Assembly (NCBI GenBank): GCA_964579245.1
Contig: CAZOFY010000033.1
Location: 1-24,288 of the forward strand
Reading direction: 5' to 3'
Source: Firm-13 sp964579245
Lineage (GTDB): Bacteria > Bacillota > Clostridia > Saccharofermentanales > Saccharofermentanaceae
DNA: 24,288 nt
Part shown: positions 7,854 to 15,745 of the stretch, in pieces
Numbering within the stretch: position 1 is the first letter of the stretch
Layout: each line of letters opens with the position of its first letter
Notes under the pieces: generated by a model
Seen by the model: the letters and a program-made list of their open reading frames with translations, nothing else
Told to the model about the DNA's origin: nothing
The model's database searches: none
Program-made: the position numbers and the translations under genes

Positions 7854-8575
7854 TGGAGTCTTTGAGCCAAGAGAGGCGGGAAGAGATTCGCAAGCGCCTT
7901 TTCCAAGTAAGGCAGCAAATCAATGATGCACTTCAGATGGCCGGGCGACCTGACGATTCTGTAACGCTGATCGGTGTTTCCAAGTTTTTTCCGCCAGAAT
8001 ATGCACAGACTGCTTTTCAGCTTGGTCTTACTGATCTTGGAGAGAATCGTGTGCAGGAGCTTCTGGAAAAGGAAGCTGCATTGAATACCAGCGGACTTAA
8101 TCCGAACTGGCATTTGATCGGCACACTTCAGACCAATAAGGTAAGACAAATTGTGGGTCATTGCAAACTGATCCACTCAGTCTCATCTTTGCATTTAATG
8201 GTCGAGATACAGAAGATATCCGCTCAGAAGGGACTCGTATCGGATATCCTTCTCCAGGTAAACGTATCAGGAGAAGAAAGCAAACACGGTTTTTCGCCGC
8301 AGAATGTTGACCACGCGGTGCTTGCTTCGAATGGAATGCCCAATGTTTGCGTAAAAGGACTAATGACTATGGCTCCGATCAGAGCAGAAGGAATCGATCC
8401 GTACAATGTATTCGAACAGACCTCGGTCTTATTCAACAGACTCAGGGCATCTGTAAAAAATGAGTCGGATTGGTCCGTCCTATCGATGGGTATGAGTCAG
8501 GATTATATAGACGCCATTCAATGTGGCGCGACGCACATACGCGTTGGAACAGCCATTTTCGGGCATCGCGGCTGA
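7853..8575 (+). CDS. yggS: YggS family PLP-binding homeostasis protein
   Basis: This 240-residue protein belongs to the conserved YggS/PLPBP (YlmE) family, a single-domain TIM-barrel protein that binds pyridoxal phosphate without known catalysis and keeps PLP pools and amino-acid metabolism in balance. Key stretches are LIGVSKFFPPE with the PLP lysine at residue 44, LGENRVQELLEK, WHLIGTLQTNKVRQIV, LQVNVSGEESKHGF, VKGLMTMAP, and the phosphate-binding end SMGMSQDYIDAIQCGATHIRVGTAIFG. The length is typical. A GTG at 7850 is also in frame, but ATG 7853, overlapping the previous stop, is better spaced from GAGAAGGTGG (7836-7845). The gene commonly lies upstream of sepF in Firmicutes, as here. Confidence 0.95.
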   Translation: MESLSQERREEIRKRLFQVRQQINDALQMAGRPDDSVTLIGVSKFFPPEYAQTAFQLGLTDLGENRVQELLEKEAALNTSGLNPNWHLIGTLQTNKVRQIVGHCKLIHSVSSLHLMVEIQKISAQKGLVSDILLQVNVSGEESKHGFSPQNVDHAVLASNGMPNVCVKGLMTMAPIRAEGIDPYNVFEQTSVLFNRLRASVKNESDWSVLSMGMSQDYIDAIQCGATHIRVGTAIFGHRG

Positions 8576-8665
8576 TACATATCGATCTTTATGTAAGATA
8601 TTTGTCAAAAAAGCTTAGTAATATTTCTAAGCAATTACATATGCTTTACTTGTTGCCCTATTCTA

Positions 8666-8694
8666 TTGATTCTCCAGACAAGGACTTTTATACT
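8666..8694 (+). promoter_or_regulatory. sepF promoter
   Basis: TTGATT (8666-8671) and TATACT (8689-8694) are separated by 17 bases, a good housekeeping promoter. Predicted transcription start is near 8701, giving a leader of about 75 bases before sepF that contains a terminator-like hairpin. Confidence 0.7.
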
Positions 8695-8713
8695 GACCGT
8701 GTAGTTCGATTCT

Positions 8714-8740
8714 GAACGGACATGGTCTGTTCTTTGTTTT
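8714..8740 (+). terminator. Terminator-like hairpin in the sepF leader
   Basis: GAACGGAC (8714-8721), loop ATG, then GTCTGTTC (8725-8732) forms an 8-bp stem with one G-U pair, followed by TTTGTTTT. It can end read-through from the yggS operon, which has no other visible terminator. Because it lies downstream of the predicted sepF promoter it would also act on the sepF transcript. An upstream GTTC (8704-8707) can pair with GAAC (8714-8717), a small competing stem. Confidence 0.55.
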
Positions 8741-8775
8741 GATAAATAATATGTATTAATTTGGAGGTAAGAAAG

Positions 8776-9324
8776 ATGGCAGGCTTTTTTAAGAAACTCG
8801 TAGATAAGTTTTCTGGATATCCCGATGATGGTGATGTCGATTATGACAATGAGTATGGCTACGATGAGGCCTCCGTCGATCAGTACGGCTATGCCGCACA
8901 GCCTGAGTATTCACAACAGGAAGCTCCTTATACTGCACCGGCTTTTCAGCAAGAGAAGATGAGCTTTACTGCTCCGACTCAACAGGCAGCTCCGAAGGTT
9001 GTTCCGCTGAAGTCGTCTATGCCCGGCGAACAGCAGCTTGTCATACTGCAGCCGAACAATATTCAATCAGCACAGCGTGTTTGTGATCATCTTCGCGCCG
9101 GCCATACAGTTATCTGCAACATTGAGAATGTTGATGCCAAGGTTGCTCAGAGAGTTATTGATTTTATTTCCGGTTCTACCTATGCAATGGACGGAAATGT
9201 CAAGCCGATCGATGCTCGTGCACATAGCTTTGTTGCAGTCCCTCGCTCTGTAAGTCTCATCGATAAGGACACTGCCCCTCAGGAGACAGAGGAGTATGTT
9301 GCTCCTTTCCGTATGGCTCACTAA
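8776..9324 (+). CDS. sepF: Cell division protein SepF
   Basis: SepF anchors FtsZ to the membrane and shapes the Z-ring in Gram-positive bacteria. The protein has 182 residues in three parts: an N-terminal amphipathic membrane-binding helix (MAGFFKKLVDKF), a Tyr/Gln/Asp/Pro-rich flexible linker to about residue 75, and the SepF core from about 82 to 165 (LVILQPNNIQSAQRVCDHLR, then AQRVIDFISGSTYAMDGN and an AVPRSV strand). The start is fixed by GGAGGT at 8763-8768, 7 bases before ATG 8776; the in-frame TTG at 8761 lies inside that site. It follows yggS, the usual partner, but ylmG, ylmH and divIVA, which often follow sepF, are absent here. Confidence 0.93.
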   Translation: MAGFFKKLVDKFSGYPDDGDVDYDNEYGYDEASVDQYGYAAQPEYSQQEAPYTAPAFQQEKMSFTAPTQQAAPKVVPLKSSMPGEQQLVILQPNNIQSAQRVCDHLRAGHTVICNIENVDAKVAQRVIDFISGSTYAMDGNVKPIDARAHSFVAVPRSVSLIDKDTAPQETEEYVAPFRMAH

Positions 9325-9366
9325 ACCTTATGTGACAGACTTCGATTTTGAAGGAGAAACCGACAA

Positions 9367-10182
9367 ATGGGAATTGTAATTGGTCTTGATGTCGGCGGAA
9401 GCACAACCAAAATCGTTGGAGTACTTGATCAGAAAGTCGCGAAGTATGAGATCGTAAGAGCCACGGATCCCGTTGCTTCTGCTTTCGGAGCGCTTGGAAA
9501 GTATCTTGATGCGAATGGATTACACATTTCTGATATTGACAGATTGATGATCACCGGGGTGGGAGCTTCGTTCCCTAACGGTGATCTTCTTGGTATCAGA
9601 ACATATCGTGTGCAGGAATTCCTGGCCACCGGGCTGGGTGGTCTTCATTTGACAGGATTAGAACATGCCGTAGTCGTTAGTATGGGTACAGGAACCGCTT
9701 TTGTTGATGCAAGGACACAAGTGGTTCGACACATTATTGGTTCCGGTGTTGGTGGCGGTACGGTTCTAGGCCTGGCAAACAGTATGCTTAATGTTCGTGA
9801 TTTCGAGCATTTGACGGAGTTAGCGTCAGAAGGCAGTCTGCAAAAGGTTGATCTTAGCATTGGTGATATATCAAGATTCGAGATCCCGGGGCTTTCGATG
9901 GACACAACGGCGTCAAACTTTGGTAAGATGCTCGATGATGTGGCTCGTGAGGACATTGCTCTTGGAATATTCAACCTGGTTTTTCAGTCGATAGGGACAA
10001 TGGCTGTGCTTGCGGCCCGCTCAGTAGGTCTTAAGGACGTTGTCTTCACTGGGAGAATGACGGGCGTCCCTCAATGTCGTGAACTGTTTGATGTTTTTTC
10101 GCAGCTATATCACGTACAATTTCATGTCCCGGAATTATCAGAGTATGCAACGGCAATTGGTGCCGCTTTGTATTCAGAATAG
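9367..10182 (+). CDS. coaW: Type II pantothenate kinase
   Basis: This is a 271-residue ASKHA-fold kinase predicted to phosphorylate pantothenate, the first step of coenzyme A synthesis. The phosphate-1 loop GLDVGGSTTKIVG lies at residues 6-18, phosphate-2 is SMGTGTAFV, and GSGVGGGTVLGL and DTTASNFGKML match the order seen in S. aureus CoaW (GTGGGMIQGL, DLTAANFGH). The C-terminal VFTGRM and YATAIGAALY fit the adenosine side. Type II enzymes in staphylococci are not feedback inhibited by CoA. AAGGAG at 9351-9356 precedes ATG by 10 bases. The gene follows sepF by 42 bases and probably shares its transcript. A related sugar or BadF-type kinase is a less likely alternative. Confidence 0.85.
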   Translation: MGIVIGLDVGGSTTKIVGVLDQKVAKYEIVRATDPVASAFGALGKYLDANGLHISDIDRLMITGVGASFPNGDLLGIRTYRVQEFLATGLGGLHLTGLEHAVVVSMGTGTAFVDARTQVVRHIIGSGVGGGTVLGLANSMLNVRDFEHLTELASEGSLQKVDLSIGDISRFEIPGLSMDTTASNFGKMLDDVAREDIALGIFNLVFQSIGTMAVLAARSVGLKDVVFTGRMTGVPQCRELFDVFSQLYHVQFHVPELSEYATAIGAALYSE

Positions 10183-10191
10183 TCGGTATAT

Positions 10192-10992
10192 ATGGACAGA
10201 CGAAGTCGGGCTTTTGAACTGGATGCTATGCGTGGCTTAGCAGTTATCGGAATGGTATTTTATCATTTTATTTTTGACGTTCGCTACATGATTGGGCTGG
10301 ACGTTTTTGCATTTCAGGATCAAATCTATTTCAATGATATGATTCGTCCTTCCATGACACTGACATTTGTTGTTGTGTCCGGAATCAGTTCCTGCTTTTC
10401 TCGAAATAACACCAAACGTGCGTTGAAGATTTTTCTGGTGTCTATATTGTTTTCAGCAGCAATGGCAGGAGCGTCTCTGGCTCTCAAGACGAATCTTTAT
10501 GTGTTTTTCAATGTTTTACACCTTTTGGCTGTTGGAACGGCTGGATATGCGTTGTTTCAAGCCCTGGAGAAGAGATATCTGGGTCATAAGTCATTTACCG
10601 AGACAGAAATCAAGGCGCATCAAGGACGAACGATCACCATTATCCTTGTTCTGGCTGCACTGATTCTGTTTTTTGACCGTTTGACAACTCTTTTTTACGG
10701 CCAAGTAACCGGGTATTGGCTCCTGCCTCTCGGTATTTTACCGCGTGATCCAATATCGATGGGCGATTATTTGCCGATTCTGCCTTGGCTTGGATTCTAT
10801 CTGGTTGGACTGGCTATAGGACGTGTCGCCTATCCGGAGAAAAAGACCCTGTTTCCGTCTGCATCTGAAAAGATCCAACGAATGACAGCGCCGATTTCGT
10901 TTCTCGGACGACACTCCCTTATCATTTACCTGGTACATCAGCCCGTATTTTTGGCTGCTCTTTTTGGTCTTCGATATTTGGGTTTTATTTAA
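10192..10992 (+). CDS. DUF1624 / heparan-alpha-glucosaminide N-acetyltransferase-like membrane protein
   Basis: This is an integral membrane protein of 266 residues with about seven hydrophobic helices. The N-terminus RAFELDAMRGLAVIGMVFYH and the following SMTLTFVVVSGISSCF are characteristic of the DUF1624 (HGSNAT catalytic domain) acyltransferase family; the conserved late segments VLHLLAVGTAGYA and SLIIYLVHQPVF are also present. Family members move acyl groups across or at the membrane onto sugars or other acceptors, but the substrate here is unknown. It starts 9 bases after the pantothenate kinase stop with only a weak ribosome site, so it is probably translated by coupling. The link of a CoA-synthesis kinase with a possible acyl-CoA-using enzyme is suggestive only. 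Confidence 0.8.
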   Translation: MDRRSRAFELDAMRGLAVIGMVFYHFIFDVRYMIGLDVFAFQDQIYFNDMIRPSMTLTFVVVSGISSCFSRNNTKRALKIFLVSILFSAAMAGASLALKTNLYVFFNVLHLLAVGTAGYALFQALEKRYLGHKSFTETEIKAHQGRTITIILVLAALILFFDRLTTLFYGQVTGYWLLPLGILPRDPISMGDYLPILPWLGFYLVGLAIGRVAYPEKKTLFPSASEKIQRMTAPISFLGRHSLIIYLVHQPVFLAALFGLRYLGFI

Positions 10993-11056
10993 TTCGTTCG
11001 TAAGGAATTCTGTATCTGTTACTATCGTTCGATTTATTATTTCGGACAATTTGCTG

Positions 11057-11062
11057 TATAAT
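11057..11062 (+). promoter_or_regulatory. Possible -10 element for the DUF3810-hemZ operon
   Basis: TATAAT preceded directly by TG lies about 60 bases before the start codon. The best -35 candidates 16-17 bases upstream (TTATTA, TTTATT) are poor. No clear terminator separates this gene from the acyltransferase gene. Confidence 0.45.
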
Positions 11063-11122
11063 GTCTTCATTCACCATTTCATCTTGTCCTTCTGAATTGC
11101 TTGAAAAAACATGGAGACATGC

Positions 11123-12256
11123 ATGGGTAAAAAACTCCCTTGGAAAAAAATCCTTCTATTGTCGTCAATTCTAATGTTTGGCGGTTTTTGCCTTCTCTTT
11201 CCGCGGATTATCGCGGCATATCCGCAGTTCTCGGAGAGCTATATTCTTTATGTATATCCGTATGTTTCAGCACCCCTTGTATTCTTAACATCAATGATAC
11301 CATTCTCGTTAACGGAAGTACTTGTTATATTTACTGTGCTTACAGGCATGATTTGGATCGTTATTCTTGTTCTGCAGATCAAGAAATCCAAGAATCGAAA
11401 AGTTCTTCTTTACCGAATCGCTTTGATTGTTTTATGTCTTTTTGCGATGAATGCATTTACATACACGCTTTTCCTCGGGATCGGATATACAAGGAGACCG
11501 CTTCAGATCTCTTTGAATCTTGACACACAGAAGCGATCGGTCGAGGAGCTTAGGGAGGTTACTGAATGGCTGTTGGATAAGACAACGGAAACACGTTCTT
11601 TGGTGACGGAGGACAGCGCCGGATGTATGACCTTATCCTCAGACCTTAGCACTACGCTACGCTATGGTAGTGTAGCTCTTGATCTCGCGGCAAAGACATT
11701 TCCGGTCATTGGAGGAAATACCGTTGCTGCCAAGCCGGTTATGATTTCTCATCTTTGGTCTTACACTGGAATAACTGGAATGTATTTTCCTTTCTTTCAG
11801 GAAGCAAATGTCAACATCGATGCCCCGGACTTATTTCTGCCCTTAACAATATGCCACGAAATAGCTCATGTCCGTGGAGTAGCCAGAGAAGAGGATGCAA
11901 ATTTAGTGGGATTTCTGGCCTGCCTGGCAAGTAACCGTGTAGATTTTCAATATAGCGGATATCAATATGCTTTGGTTTATTGCATGAACGACTTGTATCA
12001 TGCGGATCCCGAGCTCCATAGTGAGCTCTATCAGAGTATACCGGAGGGAACGTTAAGGGACTGGACTGCCAATACTGCATACTGGGATCAATTCGAAGGA
12101 CCGGTTCAGAAGACTTCAGAGAATATTAATGATTCGTTTTTGAAGGCCAATCAACAGGAACTCGGTGTAAGGAGTTATGACGAGGTAACGAATCTGATCA
12201 TTTCGTATTATTTTCATTATGTCAAAGGAGCGGATCATGCCAAAAGTGATTCTTAA
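11123..12256 (+). CDS. DUF3810 membrane zincin (predicted metalloprotease)
   Basis: This is a 377-residue protein of the DUF3810 family. Three N-terminal hydrophobic helices (about residues 10-30, 52-80 and 94-116) are followed by a domain, about 120-360, with the zincin motif HEIAH at 245-249 inside ICHEIAHVRGVAREEDANLVGF. Glu256/257 or Asp258, seven to nine residues on, are possible third metal ligands. The domain should face outside if the helices are arranged as predicted. The substrate is unknown. ATG 11111 is in frame, but GGAG at 11113-11116 is the only ribosome site and serves ATG 11123. The gene overlaps hemZ by 20 bases. Confidence 0.82.
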   Translation: MGKKLPWKKILLLSSILMFGGFCLLFPRIIAAYPQFSESYILYVYPYVSAPLVFLTSMIPFSLTEVLVIFTVLTGMIWIVILVLQIKKSKNRKVLLYRIALIVLCLFAMNAFTYTLFLGIGYTRRPLQISLNLDTQKRSVEELREVTEWLLDKTTETRSLVTEDSAGCMTLSSDLSTTLRYGSVALDLAAKTFPVIGGNTVAAKPVMISHLWSYTGITGMYFPFFQEANVNIDAPDLFLPLTICHEIAHVRGVAREEDANLVGFLACLASNRVDFQYSGYQYALVYCMNDLYHADPELHSELYQSIPEGTLRDWTANTAYWDQFEGPVQKTSENINDSFLKANQQELGVRSYDEVTNLIISYYFHYVKGADHAKSDS

Positions 12257-13640
12257 GGGTCATTCGTACATATACCCCGTATCCGATCTGCTGACCCTTT
12301 TCTCGGGAAAAGCATCACAAAATAACGATAATGAAGTCATTTCCGGTGATGACTCAATCGTAATTTACAGTGAGCTTTCCGAATATAGAGTAGCTACCTC
12401 GACGAATTTGGGCCTTCAAATCTCAACGGACAGGTCCGCCATGCGATTGCCGGTTCAACGAGAAGTGAAGCGGCAGCTATACATGATTCTCTCGCAAATA
12501 TACAACCGAACATTTCCATGGGGATCTCTAACAGGAATTCGTCCGACGCATGTAGCTGCGGAAGAGAAGAGTGCAAAAGATCTGCAAGACACGTATTTTG
12601 TACGAAGTGATAAAGCCGAGCTTGCCGTTCGTGTTGCAGAGGAGGAGAATCATATACTCAGTCAGATCCCCGCTGACAGCTTCTCTGTGTATATTGGCAT
12701 TCCTTACTGTCCGACAAGATGCTCCTATTGTTCATTTATCTCTTACGAGTCGGCCGGGCGTAAGGACCGGCTATCCGCATATGCCGCAGCACTGCTTTTC
12801 GAGATCCATACCTTTTTCGGACAAACAAACATATCTCCGACGAGTATCTATATCGGAGGAGGGACTCCAACTGTTTATGACGATGAAACTTTCTCGGCTC
12901 TGTTCAAAGAAATCTTCGCGTCGATTCCATCCGGTAGTCTACAGGAAATCACTGTGGAAGCCGGGCGTGCGGATACAATCACCGAGAAGAAGCTTCTGAC
13001 ACTTCATGCACTGGGCGTCGACCGCGTCTGCATCAATCCTCAGACGACGAACGATCAGACTCTGAGACGGTTGGGCAGGAATCATAGTTCGGATGACTTT
13101 TTTCATGCCTATGAAATTGCCAAAAATGTCGGCTTTTCAACAATCAATACGGATCTGATCGCGGGACTGCCCGGTGAGTCAGAGGAAGATTTCTTCCAGT
13201 CTCTAGAGGATGTTCTCCTGCTGCACCCGGAGAATATCACGATCCACACCTTGTCCAAGAAACGCAGCTCGGCGTTGTCGTCTGAATTTGAAGCTTTTCT
13301 GGATTCCTCTTCTGATTCTGTGGACCATATGCTGTCCTATGCACATGAGAAGCTTGATTTAGAGAGATTTCACCCATATTACCTATACCGTCAGAAAAAC
13401 ACTCTCGGCGGTCACGAGAACACAGGATACTCGATCAAGGGTCACGAATGCTTCTATAATGTTGCTATGATGAGTGACCTGCGATCCGTCGTTGGGTTCG
13501 GAGCAGGAAGCATTAGCAAGAGAATAAGAAAAGGACAAAAGCTTGAGAGATGCCCGAATGTGAAGAGTCCCGAGGACTATATAAATCGAGCAGCGGAAAT
13601 GGCTTCCAGGAAAATCGCTTTTTTCAGGAGTGATGATTGA
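12237..13640 (+). CDS. hemZ: Radical SAM protein HemZ (coproporphyrinogen dehydrogenase-like)
   Basis: This is a 467-residue radical SAM enzyme of the HemN/HemZ group. An N-terminal region of about 150 residues precedes YIGIPYCPTRCSYCSFISYE; Cys158, Cys162 and Cys165 form the CxxxCxxC that holds the 4Fe-4S cluster. The SAM-binding YIGGGTPT, a VEAGRADTITEKKL segment and DLIAGLPGESEEDF follow in the usual order. The C-terminal YYLYRQKNTLGGHENTGYS and VVGFGAGSISKR resemble HemZ. The assigned reaction is oxygen-independent conversion of coproporphyrinogen III to protoporphyrinogen IX, but family members can instead be heme chaperones and no other heme gene is here, so the role is uncertain. ATG 12237 is chosen because AAAGGAG (12224-12230) lies six bases upstream; ATG 12219 has no site. 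Confidence 0.85.
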   Translation: MPKVILKGHSYIYPVSDLLTLFSGKASQNNDNEVISGDDSIVIYSELSEYRVATSTNLGLQISTDRSAMRLPVQREVKRQLYMILSQIYNRTFPWGSLTGIRPTHVAAEEKSAKDLQDTYFVRSDKAELAVRVAEEENHILSQIPADSFSVYIGIPYCPTRCSYCSFISYESAGRKDRLSAYAAALLFEIHTFFGQTNISPTSIYIGGGTPTVYDDETFSALFKEIFASIPSGSLQEITVEAGRADTITEKKLLTLHALGVDRVCINPQTTNDQTLRRLGRNHSSDDFFHAYEIAKNVGFSTINTDLIAGLPGESEEDFFQSLEDVLLLHPENITIHTLSKKRSSALSSEFEAFLDSSSDSVDHMLSYAHEKLDLERFHPYYLYRQKNTLGGHENTGYSIKGHECFYNVAMMSDLRSVVGFGAGSISKRIRKGQKLERCPNVKSPEDYINRAAEMASRKIAFFRSDD

Positions 13641-13759
13641 TCCAATATTCATTACAATTTGATTGTCAAAACTCATAAAACTTTACTCTGTCGTAAATAT
13701 TTTATCTATCGAACAAATGTAAAATGTATGTAAAACGACAAATCTACGAATCGTTTCGA

Positions 13760-13788
13760 TTGAACTAATACGCCCTTTCGTTTATAAT
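13760..13788 (+). promoter_or_regulatory. tRNA-Pro promoter
   Basis: TTGAAC (13760-13765) and TATAAT (13783-13788), spaced by 17 bases, form a strong promoter. The start would be near 13795, about 27 bases before the mature tRNA. The rest of the AT-rich gap from 13641 shows only short imperfect repeats, such as AATCGTTTCGATT at 13749-13761 beside the -35 box. Confidence 0.75.
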
Positions 13789-13821
13789 TACGACTGCTGC
13801 GAGTTTTCTTTAGTATCGCAT

Positions 13822-13897
13822 CGAGGTGTAGCGCAGTTGGTAGCGCGCCTGCTTTGGGAGCAGGATGTCGGGAGTTCGAGTCTCTTCACCTCGACCA
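13822..13897 (+). tRNA. tRNA-Pro (anticodon TGG)
   Basis: The acceptor stem CGAGGTG (13822-13828) pairs with CACCTCG (13887-13893). The anticodon stem CCTGC/GCAGG encloses TTTGGGA with anticodon TGG at 13855-13857. The D-loop contains AGTTGGTAG, the T-arm contains GTTCGAG, the discriminator base is A, and CCA is encoded at 13895-13897. Seventy-six bases including CCA. It reads CCN proline codons, mainly CCA and CCG. Confidence 0.97.
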
Positions 13898-14059
13898 CTT
13901 TCCCTCTGATCTTAGCCGAAGCTTTTCAAGATCCGGCAATCGATCGGCTTCTTATGACGAAATATAGAGAGAGCTTACGGCACATTATCTCTTTGGACAG
14001 GAACCGCATCATAATCCGCCAAGTGATTGGATGCAATGATAAGAGTAGGGAGTGAGATT

Positions 14060-15085
14060 TTGTCAATTACAATTGTGATTGTCGTTGCCCTGTTGCTAGG
14101 CGTTATCTTTGTAAATGGGTGGACAGACGCGCCGAATGCCATTGCTACTGTTGTATCAACGCGTGTGTTATCCCCGTCAACTGCGGTTAAGGTTGCTATT
14201 GTTTTCAACTTCCTGGGTGTCTTGTTCATGACAATGATCAATAGCAAGGTTGCTGCTACACTCAGCAACATGGTTGATTTTTCGAAGGCATCGAAGACTG
14301 ACGCATTGGCCGTTCTGGCGGCGTCTATGTTCGCTATTGTTGTCTGGGCCGTGGCTGCTTGGAAATTTGGCATCCCTACCAGTGAGAGTCATGCTTTAAT
14401 TGCCGGAGTTACCGGCGGAGCGATTGCCCTTGGAAGTAATGCGCAGGTTAATGGATCTGAATGGATTAAAGTTCTTGTCGGACTTTTGTTTTCTTCTGTG
14501 GTTGGTTTTATCGCGGGCTTTTTCATCACTAAGCTGATTGAAGTCATTTTCAAACGTGTTCGTCGTTCCTCAGCTAACAAAGCATTCACTATTGCGCAGT
14601 CCTTCGGAGCTGCTACCATGGCATTTCTGCACGGCGCTCAGGATGGACAGAAGTTCATTGGAATATTCTTGTTAGCTATTTCGCTGTATAACGAAGCATG
14701 GGCTCCCAGAGGTGCCGACGGTACCTTTACGATTCCTTTTTGGCTGATTGTTTTATGCTCGCTGACAATGGGACTTGGTACATCTGTTGGCGGATACAAG
14801 ATCATAAAGGCCGTAGGTATGGACATGGTTAAGCTTGAGAGATATCAGGGCTTTGCCGCTGATCTGAGTGCTTCGATTTGTTTGCTGATATCCTCACTTA
14901 ACGGTTTTCCTGTCAGTACAACGCACACAAAGACAACCGCTATTATGGGTGTAGGTGCATCGAAGCGTATATCCAATGTGAACTGGCTTGTTGCGCGGGA
15001 TATGATACTTGCCTGGGTTCTGACTTTTCCAGGATGCGGCTTGATCGCCTTCCTGATGTCGAAGCTTTTTCTTATGATTTTCTGA
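14060..15085 (+). CDS. pit: Inorganic phosphate transporter, PiT family
   Basis: This is a polytopic membrane protein of about 341 residues from the PiT family, which imports phosphate driven by H+ or Na+. The two inverted family repeats are visible: NGWTDAPNAIATVVSTRVLS near residues 20-40 and DLSASICLLISSLNGFPVST followed by THTKTTAIMGVG near 275-310. TSESHALIAGVTGGAIALGS is also conserved. I place the start at TTG 14060 because GGGAG (14048-14052) lies 7 bases upstream and the hydrophobic N-terminus then begins at once; TTG 14027 and ATG 14036 have no ribosome site. The next gene, DUF47, is the common partner. No convincing promoter lies between the tRNA and this gene, so co-transcription with the tRNA is possible. 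Confidence 0.92.
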   Translation: MSITIVIVVALLLGVIFVNGWTDAPNAIATVVSTRVLSPSTAVKVAIVFNFLGVLFMTMINSKVAATLSNMVDFSKASKTDALAVLAASMFAIVVWAVAAWKFGIPTSESHALIAGVTGGAIALGSNAQVNGSEWIKVLVGLLFSSVVGFIAGFFITKLIEVIFKRVRRSSANKAFTIAQSFGAATMAFLHGAQDGQKFIGIFLLAISLYNEAWAPRGADGTFTIPFWLIVLCSLTMGLGTSVGGYKIIKAVGMDMVKLERYQGFAADLSASICLLISSLNGFPVSTTHTKTTAIMGVGASKRISNVNWLVARDMILAWVLTFPGCGLIAFLMSKLFLMIF

Positions 15086-15110
15086 TAGTACCGAAGAGGG
15101 GGACAAGATT

Positions 15111-15725
15111 ATGGCTGGCAAAGAAGTGAATTATTTTGATTTGTTTATCAAGGCTGCTTCTGTTTGTGACCGCGCGGCGACAAGCCTTAACGATCTTCTT
15201 GATAATCTGGATGACGCGAAGGAGAAGTCTATCGCGATTCATCAGATTGAACATGAGGGAGACGAACAGTATCATGTCTTGTATCACCACCTGAATCGAA
15301 GCTTTATTACCCCGATTGAGAGAGAAGACATTCTTGAAATCGCACGTAATATTGAAGATTCCATTGACGCAATCGATGAGGTTTCCATCATGATGGAAAT
15401 GCTCTCCGTGAGAACGGTAAGATACCCGGCTATCGATTTGGTTAATCTCATTACAAAGGCTTGCTCGACAATAGTAGCTGCGACGGTTGAATTCAAGAAC
15501 TTCAAGAAGTCAAAGGAACTGCCGAAACTGCTTGTTGAGATCAACCACATTGAAGAAGAAGGCGATGTTCTATATCAGCTGGCTATGAAAAAGCTTTTCG
15601 CGGAAGAGAAAGACCCGATCGAAGTCATCAAGTGGCAGAATATATTCAAAACACTCGAGGATGTTTTGGATTCATGTGAAAATGTCGCAGATGCTATGGA
15701 AGGTGTCATCGTTAAGAACAGCTGA
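15111..15725 (+). CDS. DUF47 family PiT accessory protein (PhoU-like)
   Basis: This is a 204-residue all-helical cytoplasmic protein of the DUF47 family, distantly related to PhoU, typically encoded directly after PiT permeases and thought to control them. Visible family features are FDLFIKAASVCDRAA at the N-terminus, IHQIEHEGDEQYHVLYHHLN with acidic/His residues of the metal-binding helix, FITPIEREDILEIARNIEDS, and the repeat copy INHIEEEGDVLYQLAMKKLF, WQNIFKTLEDVLDSCENVADAMEGVIVKNS. GAGGGGGAC at about 15096-15104 precedes ATG 15111. It ends 20 bases before a strong terminator and probably forms an operon with the permease. Confidence 0.92.
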   Translation: MAGKEVNYFDLFIKAASVCDRAATSLNDLLDNLDDAKEKSIAIHQIEHEGDEQYHVLYHHLNRSFITPIEREDILEIARNIEDSIDAIDEVSIMMEMLSVRTVRYPAIDLVNLITKACSTIVAATVEFKNFKKSKELPKLLVEINHIEEEGDVLYQLAMKKLFAEEKDPIEVIKWQNIFKTLEDVLDSCENVADAMEGVIVKNS

Positions 15726-15745
15726 TCTAAAGACAAACATAGAAT

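Noticed and set aside
8613..8632. Perfect inverted repeat GCTTAG-N8-CTAAGC after yggS
   Set aside because: It is AT-rich, and its T-run lies on the minus strand where no gene reads; on the plus strand it is not followed by T. I do not call it a terminator.
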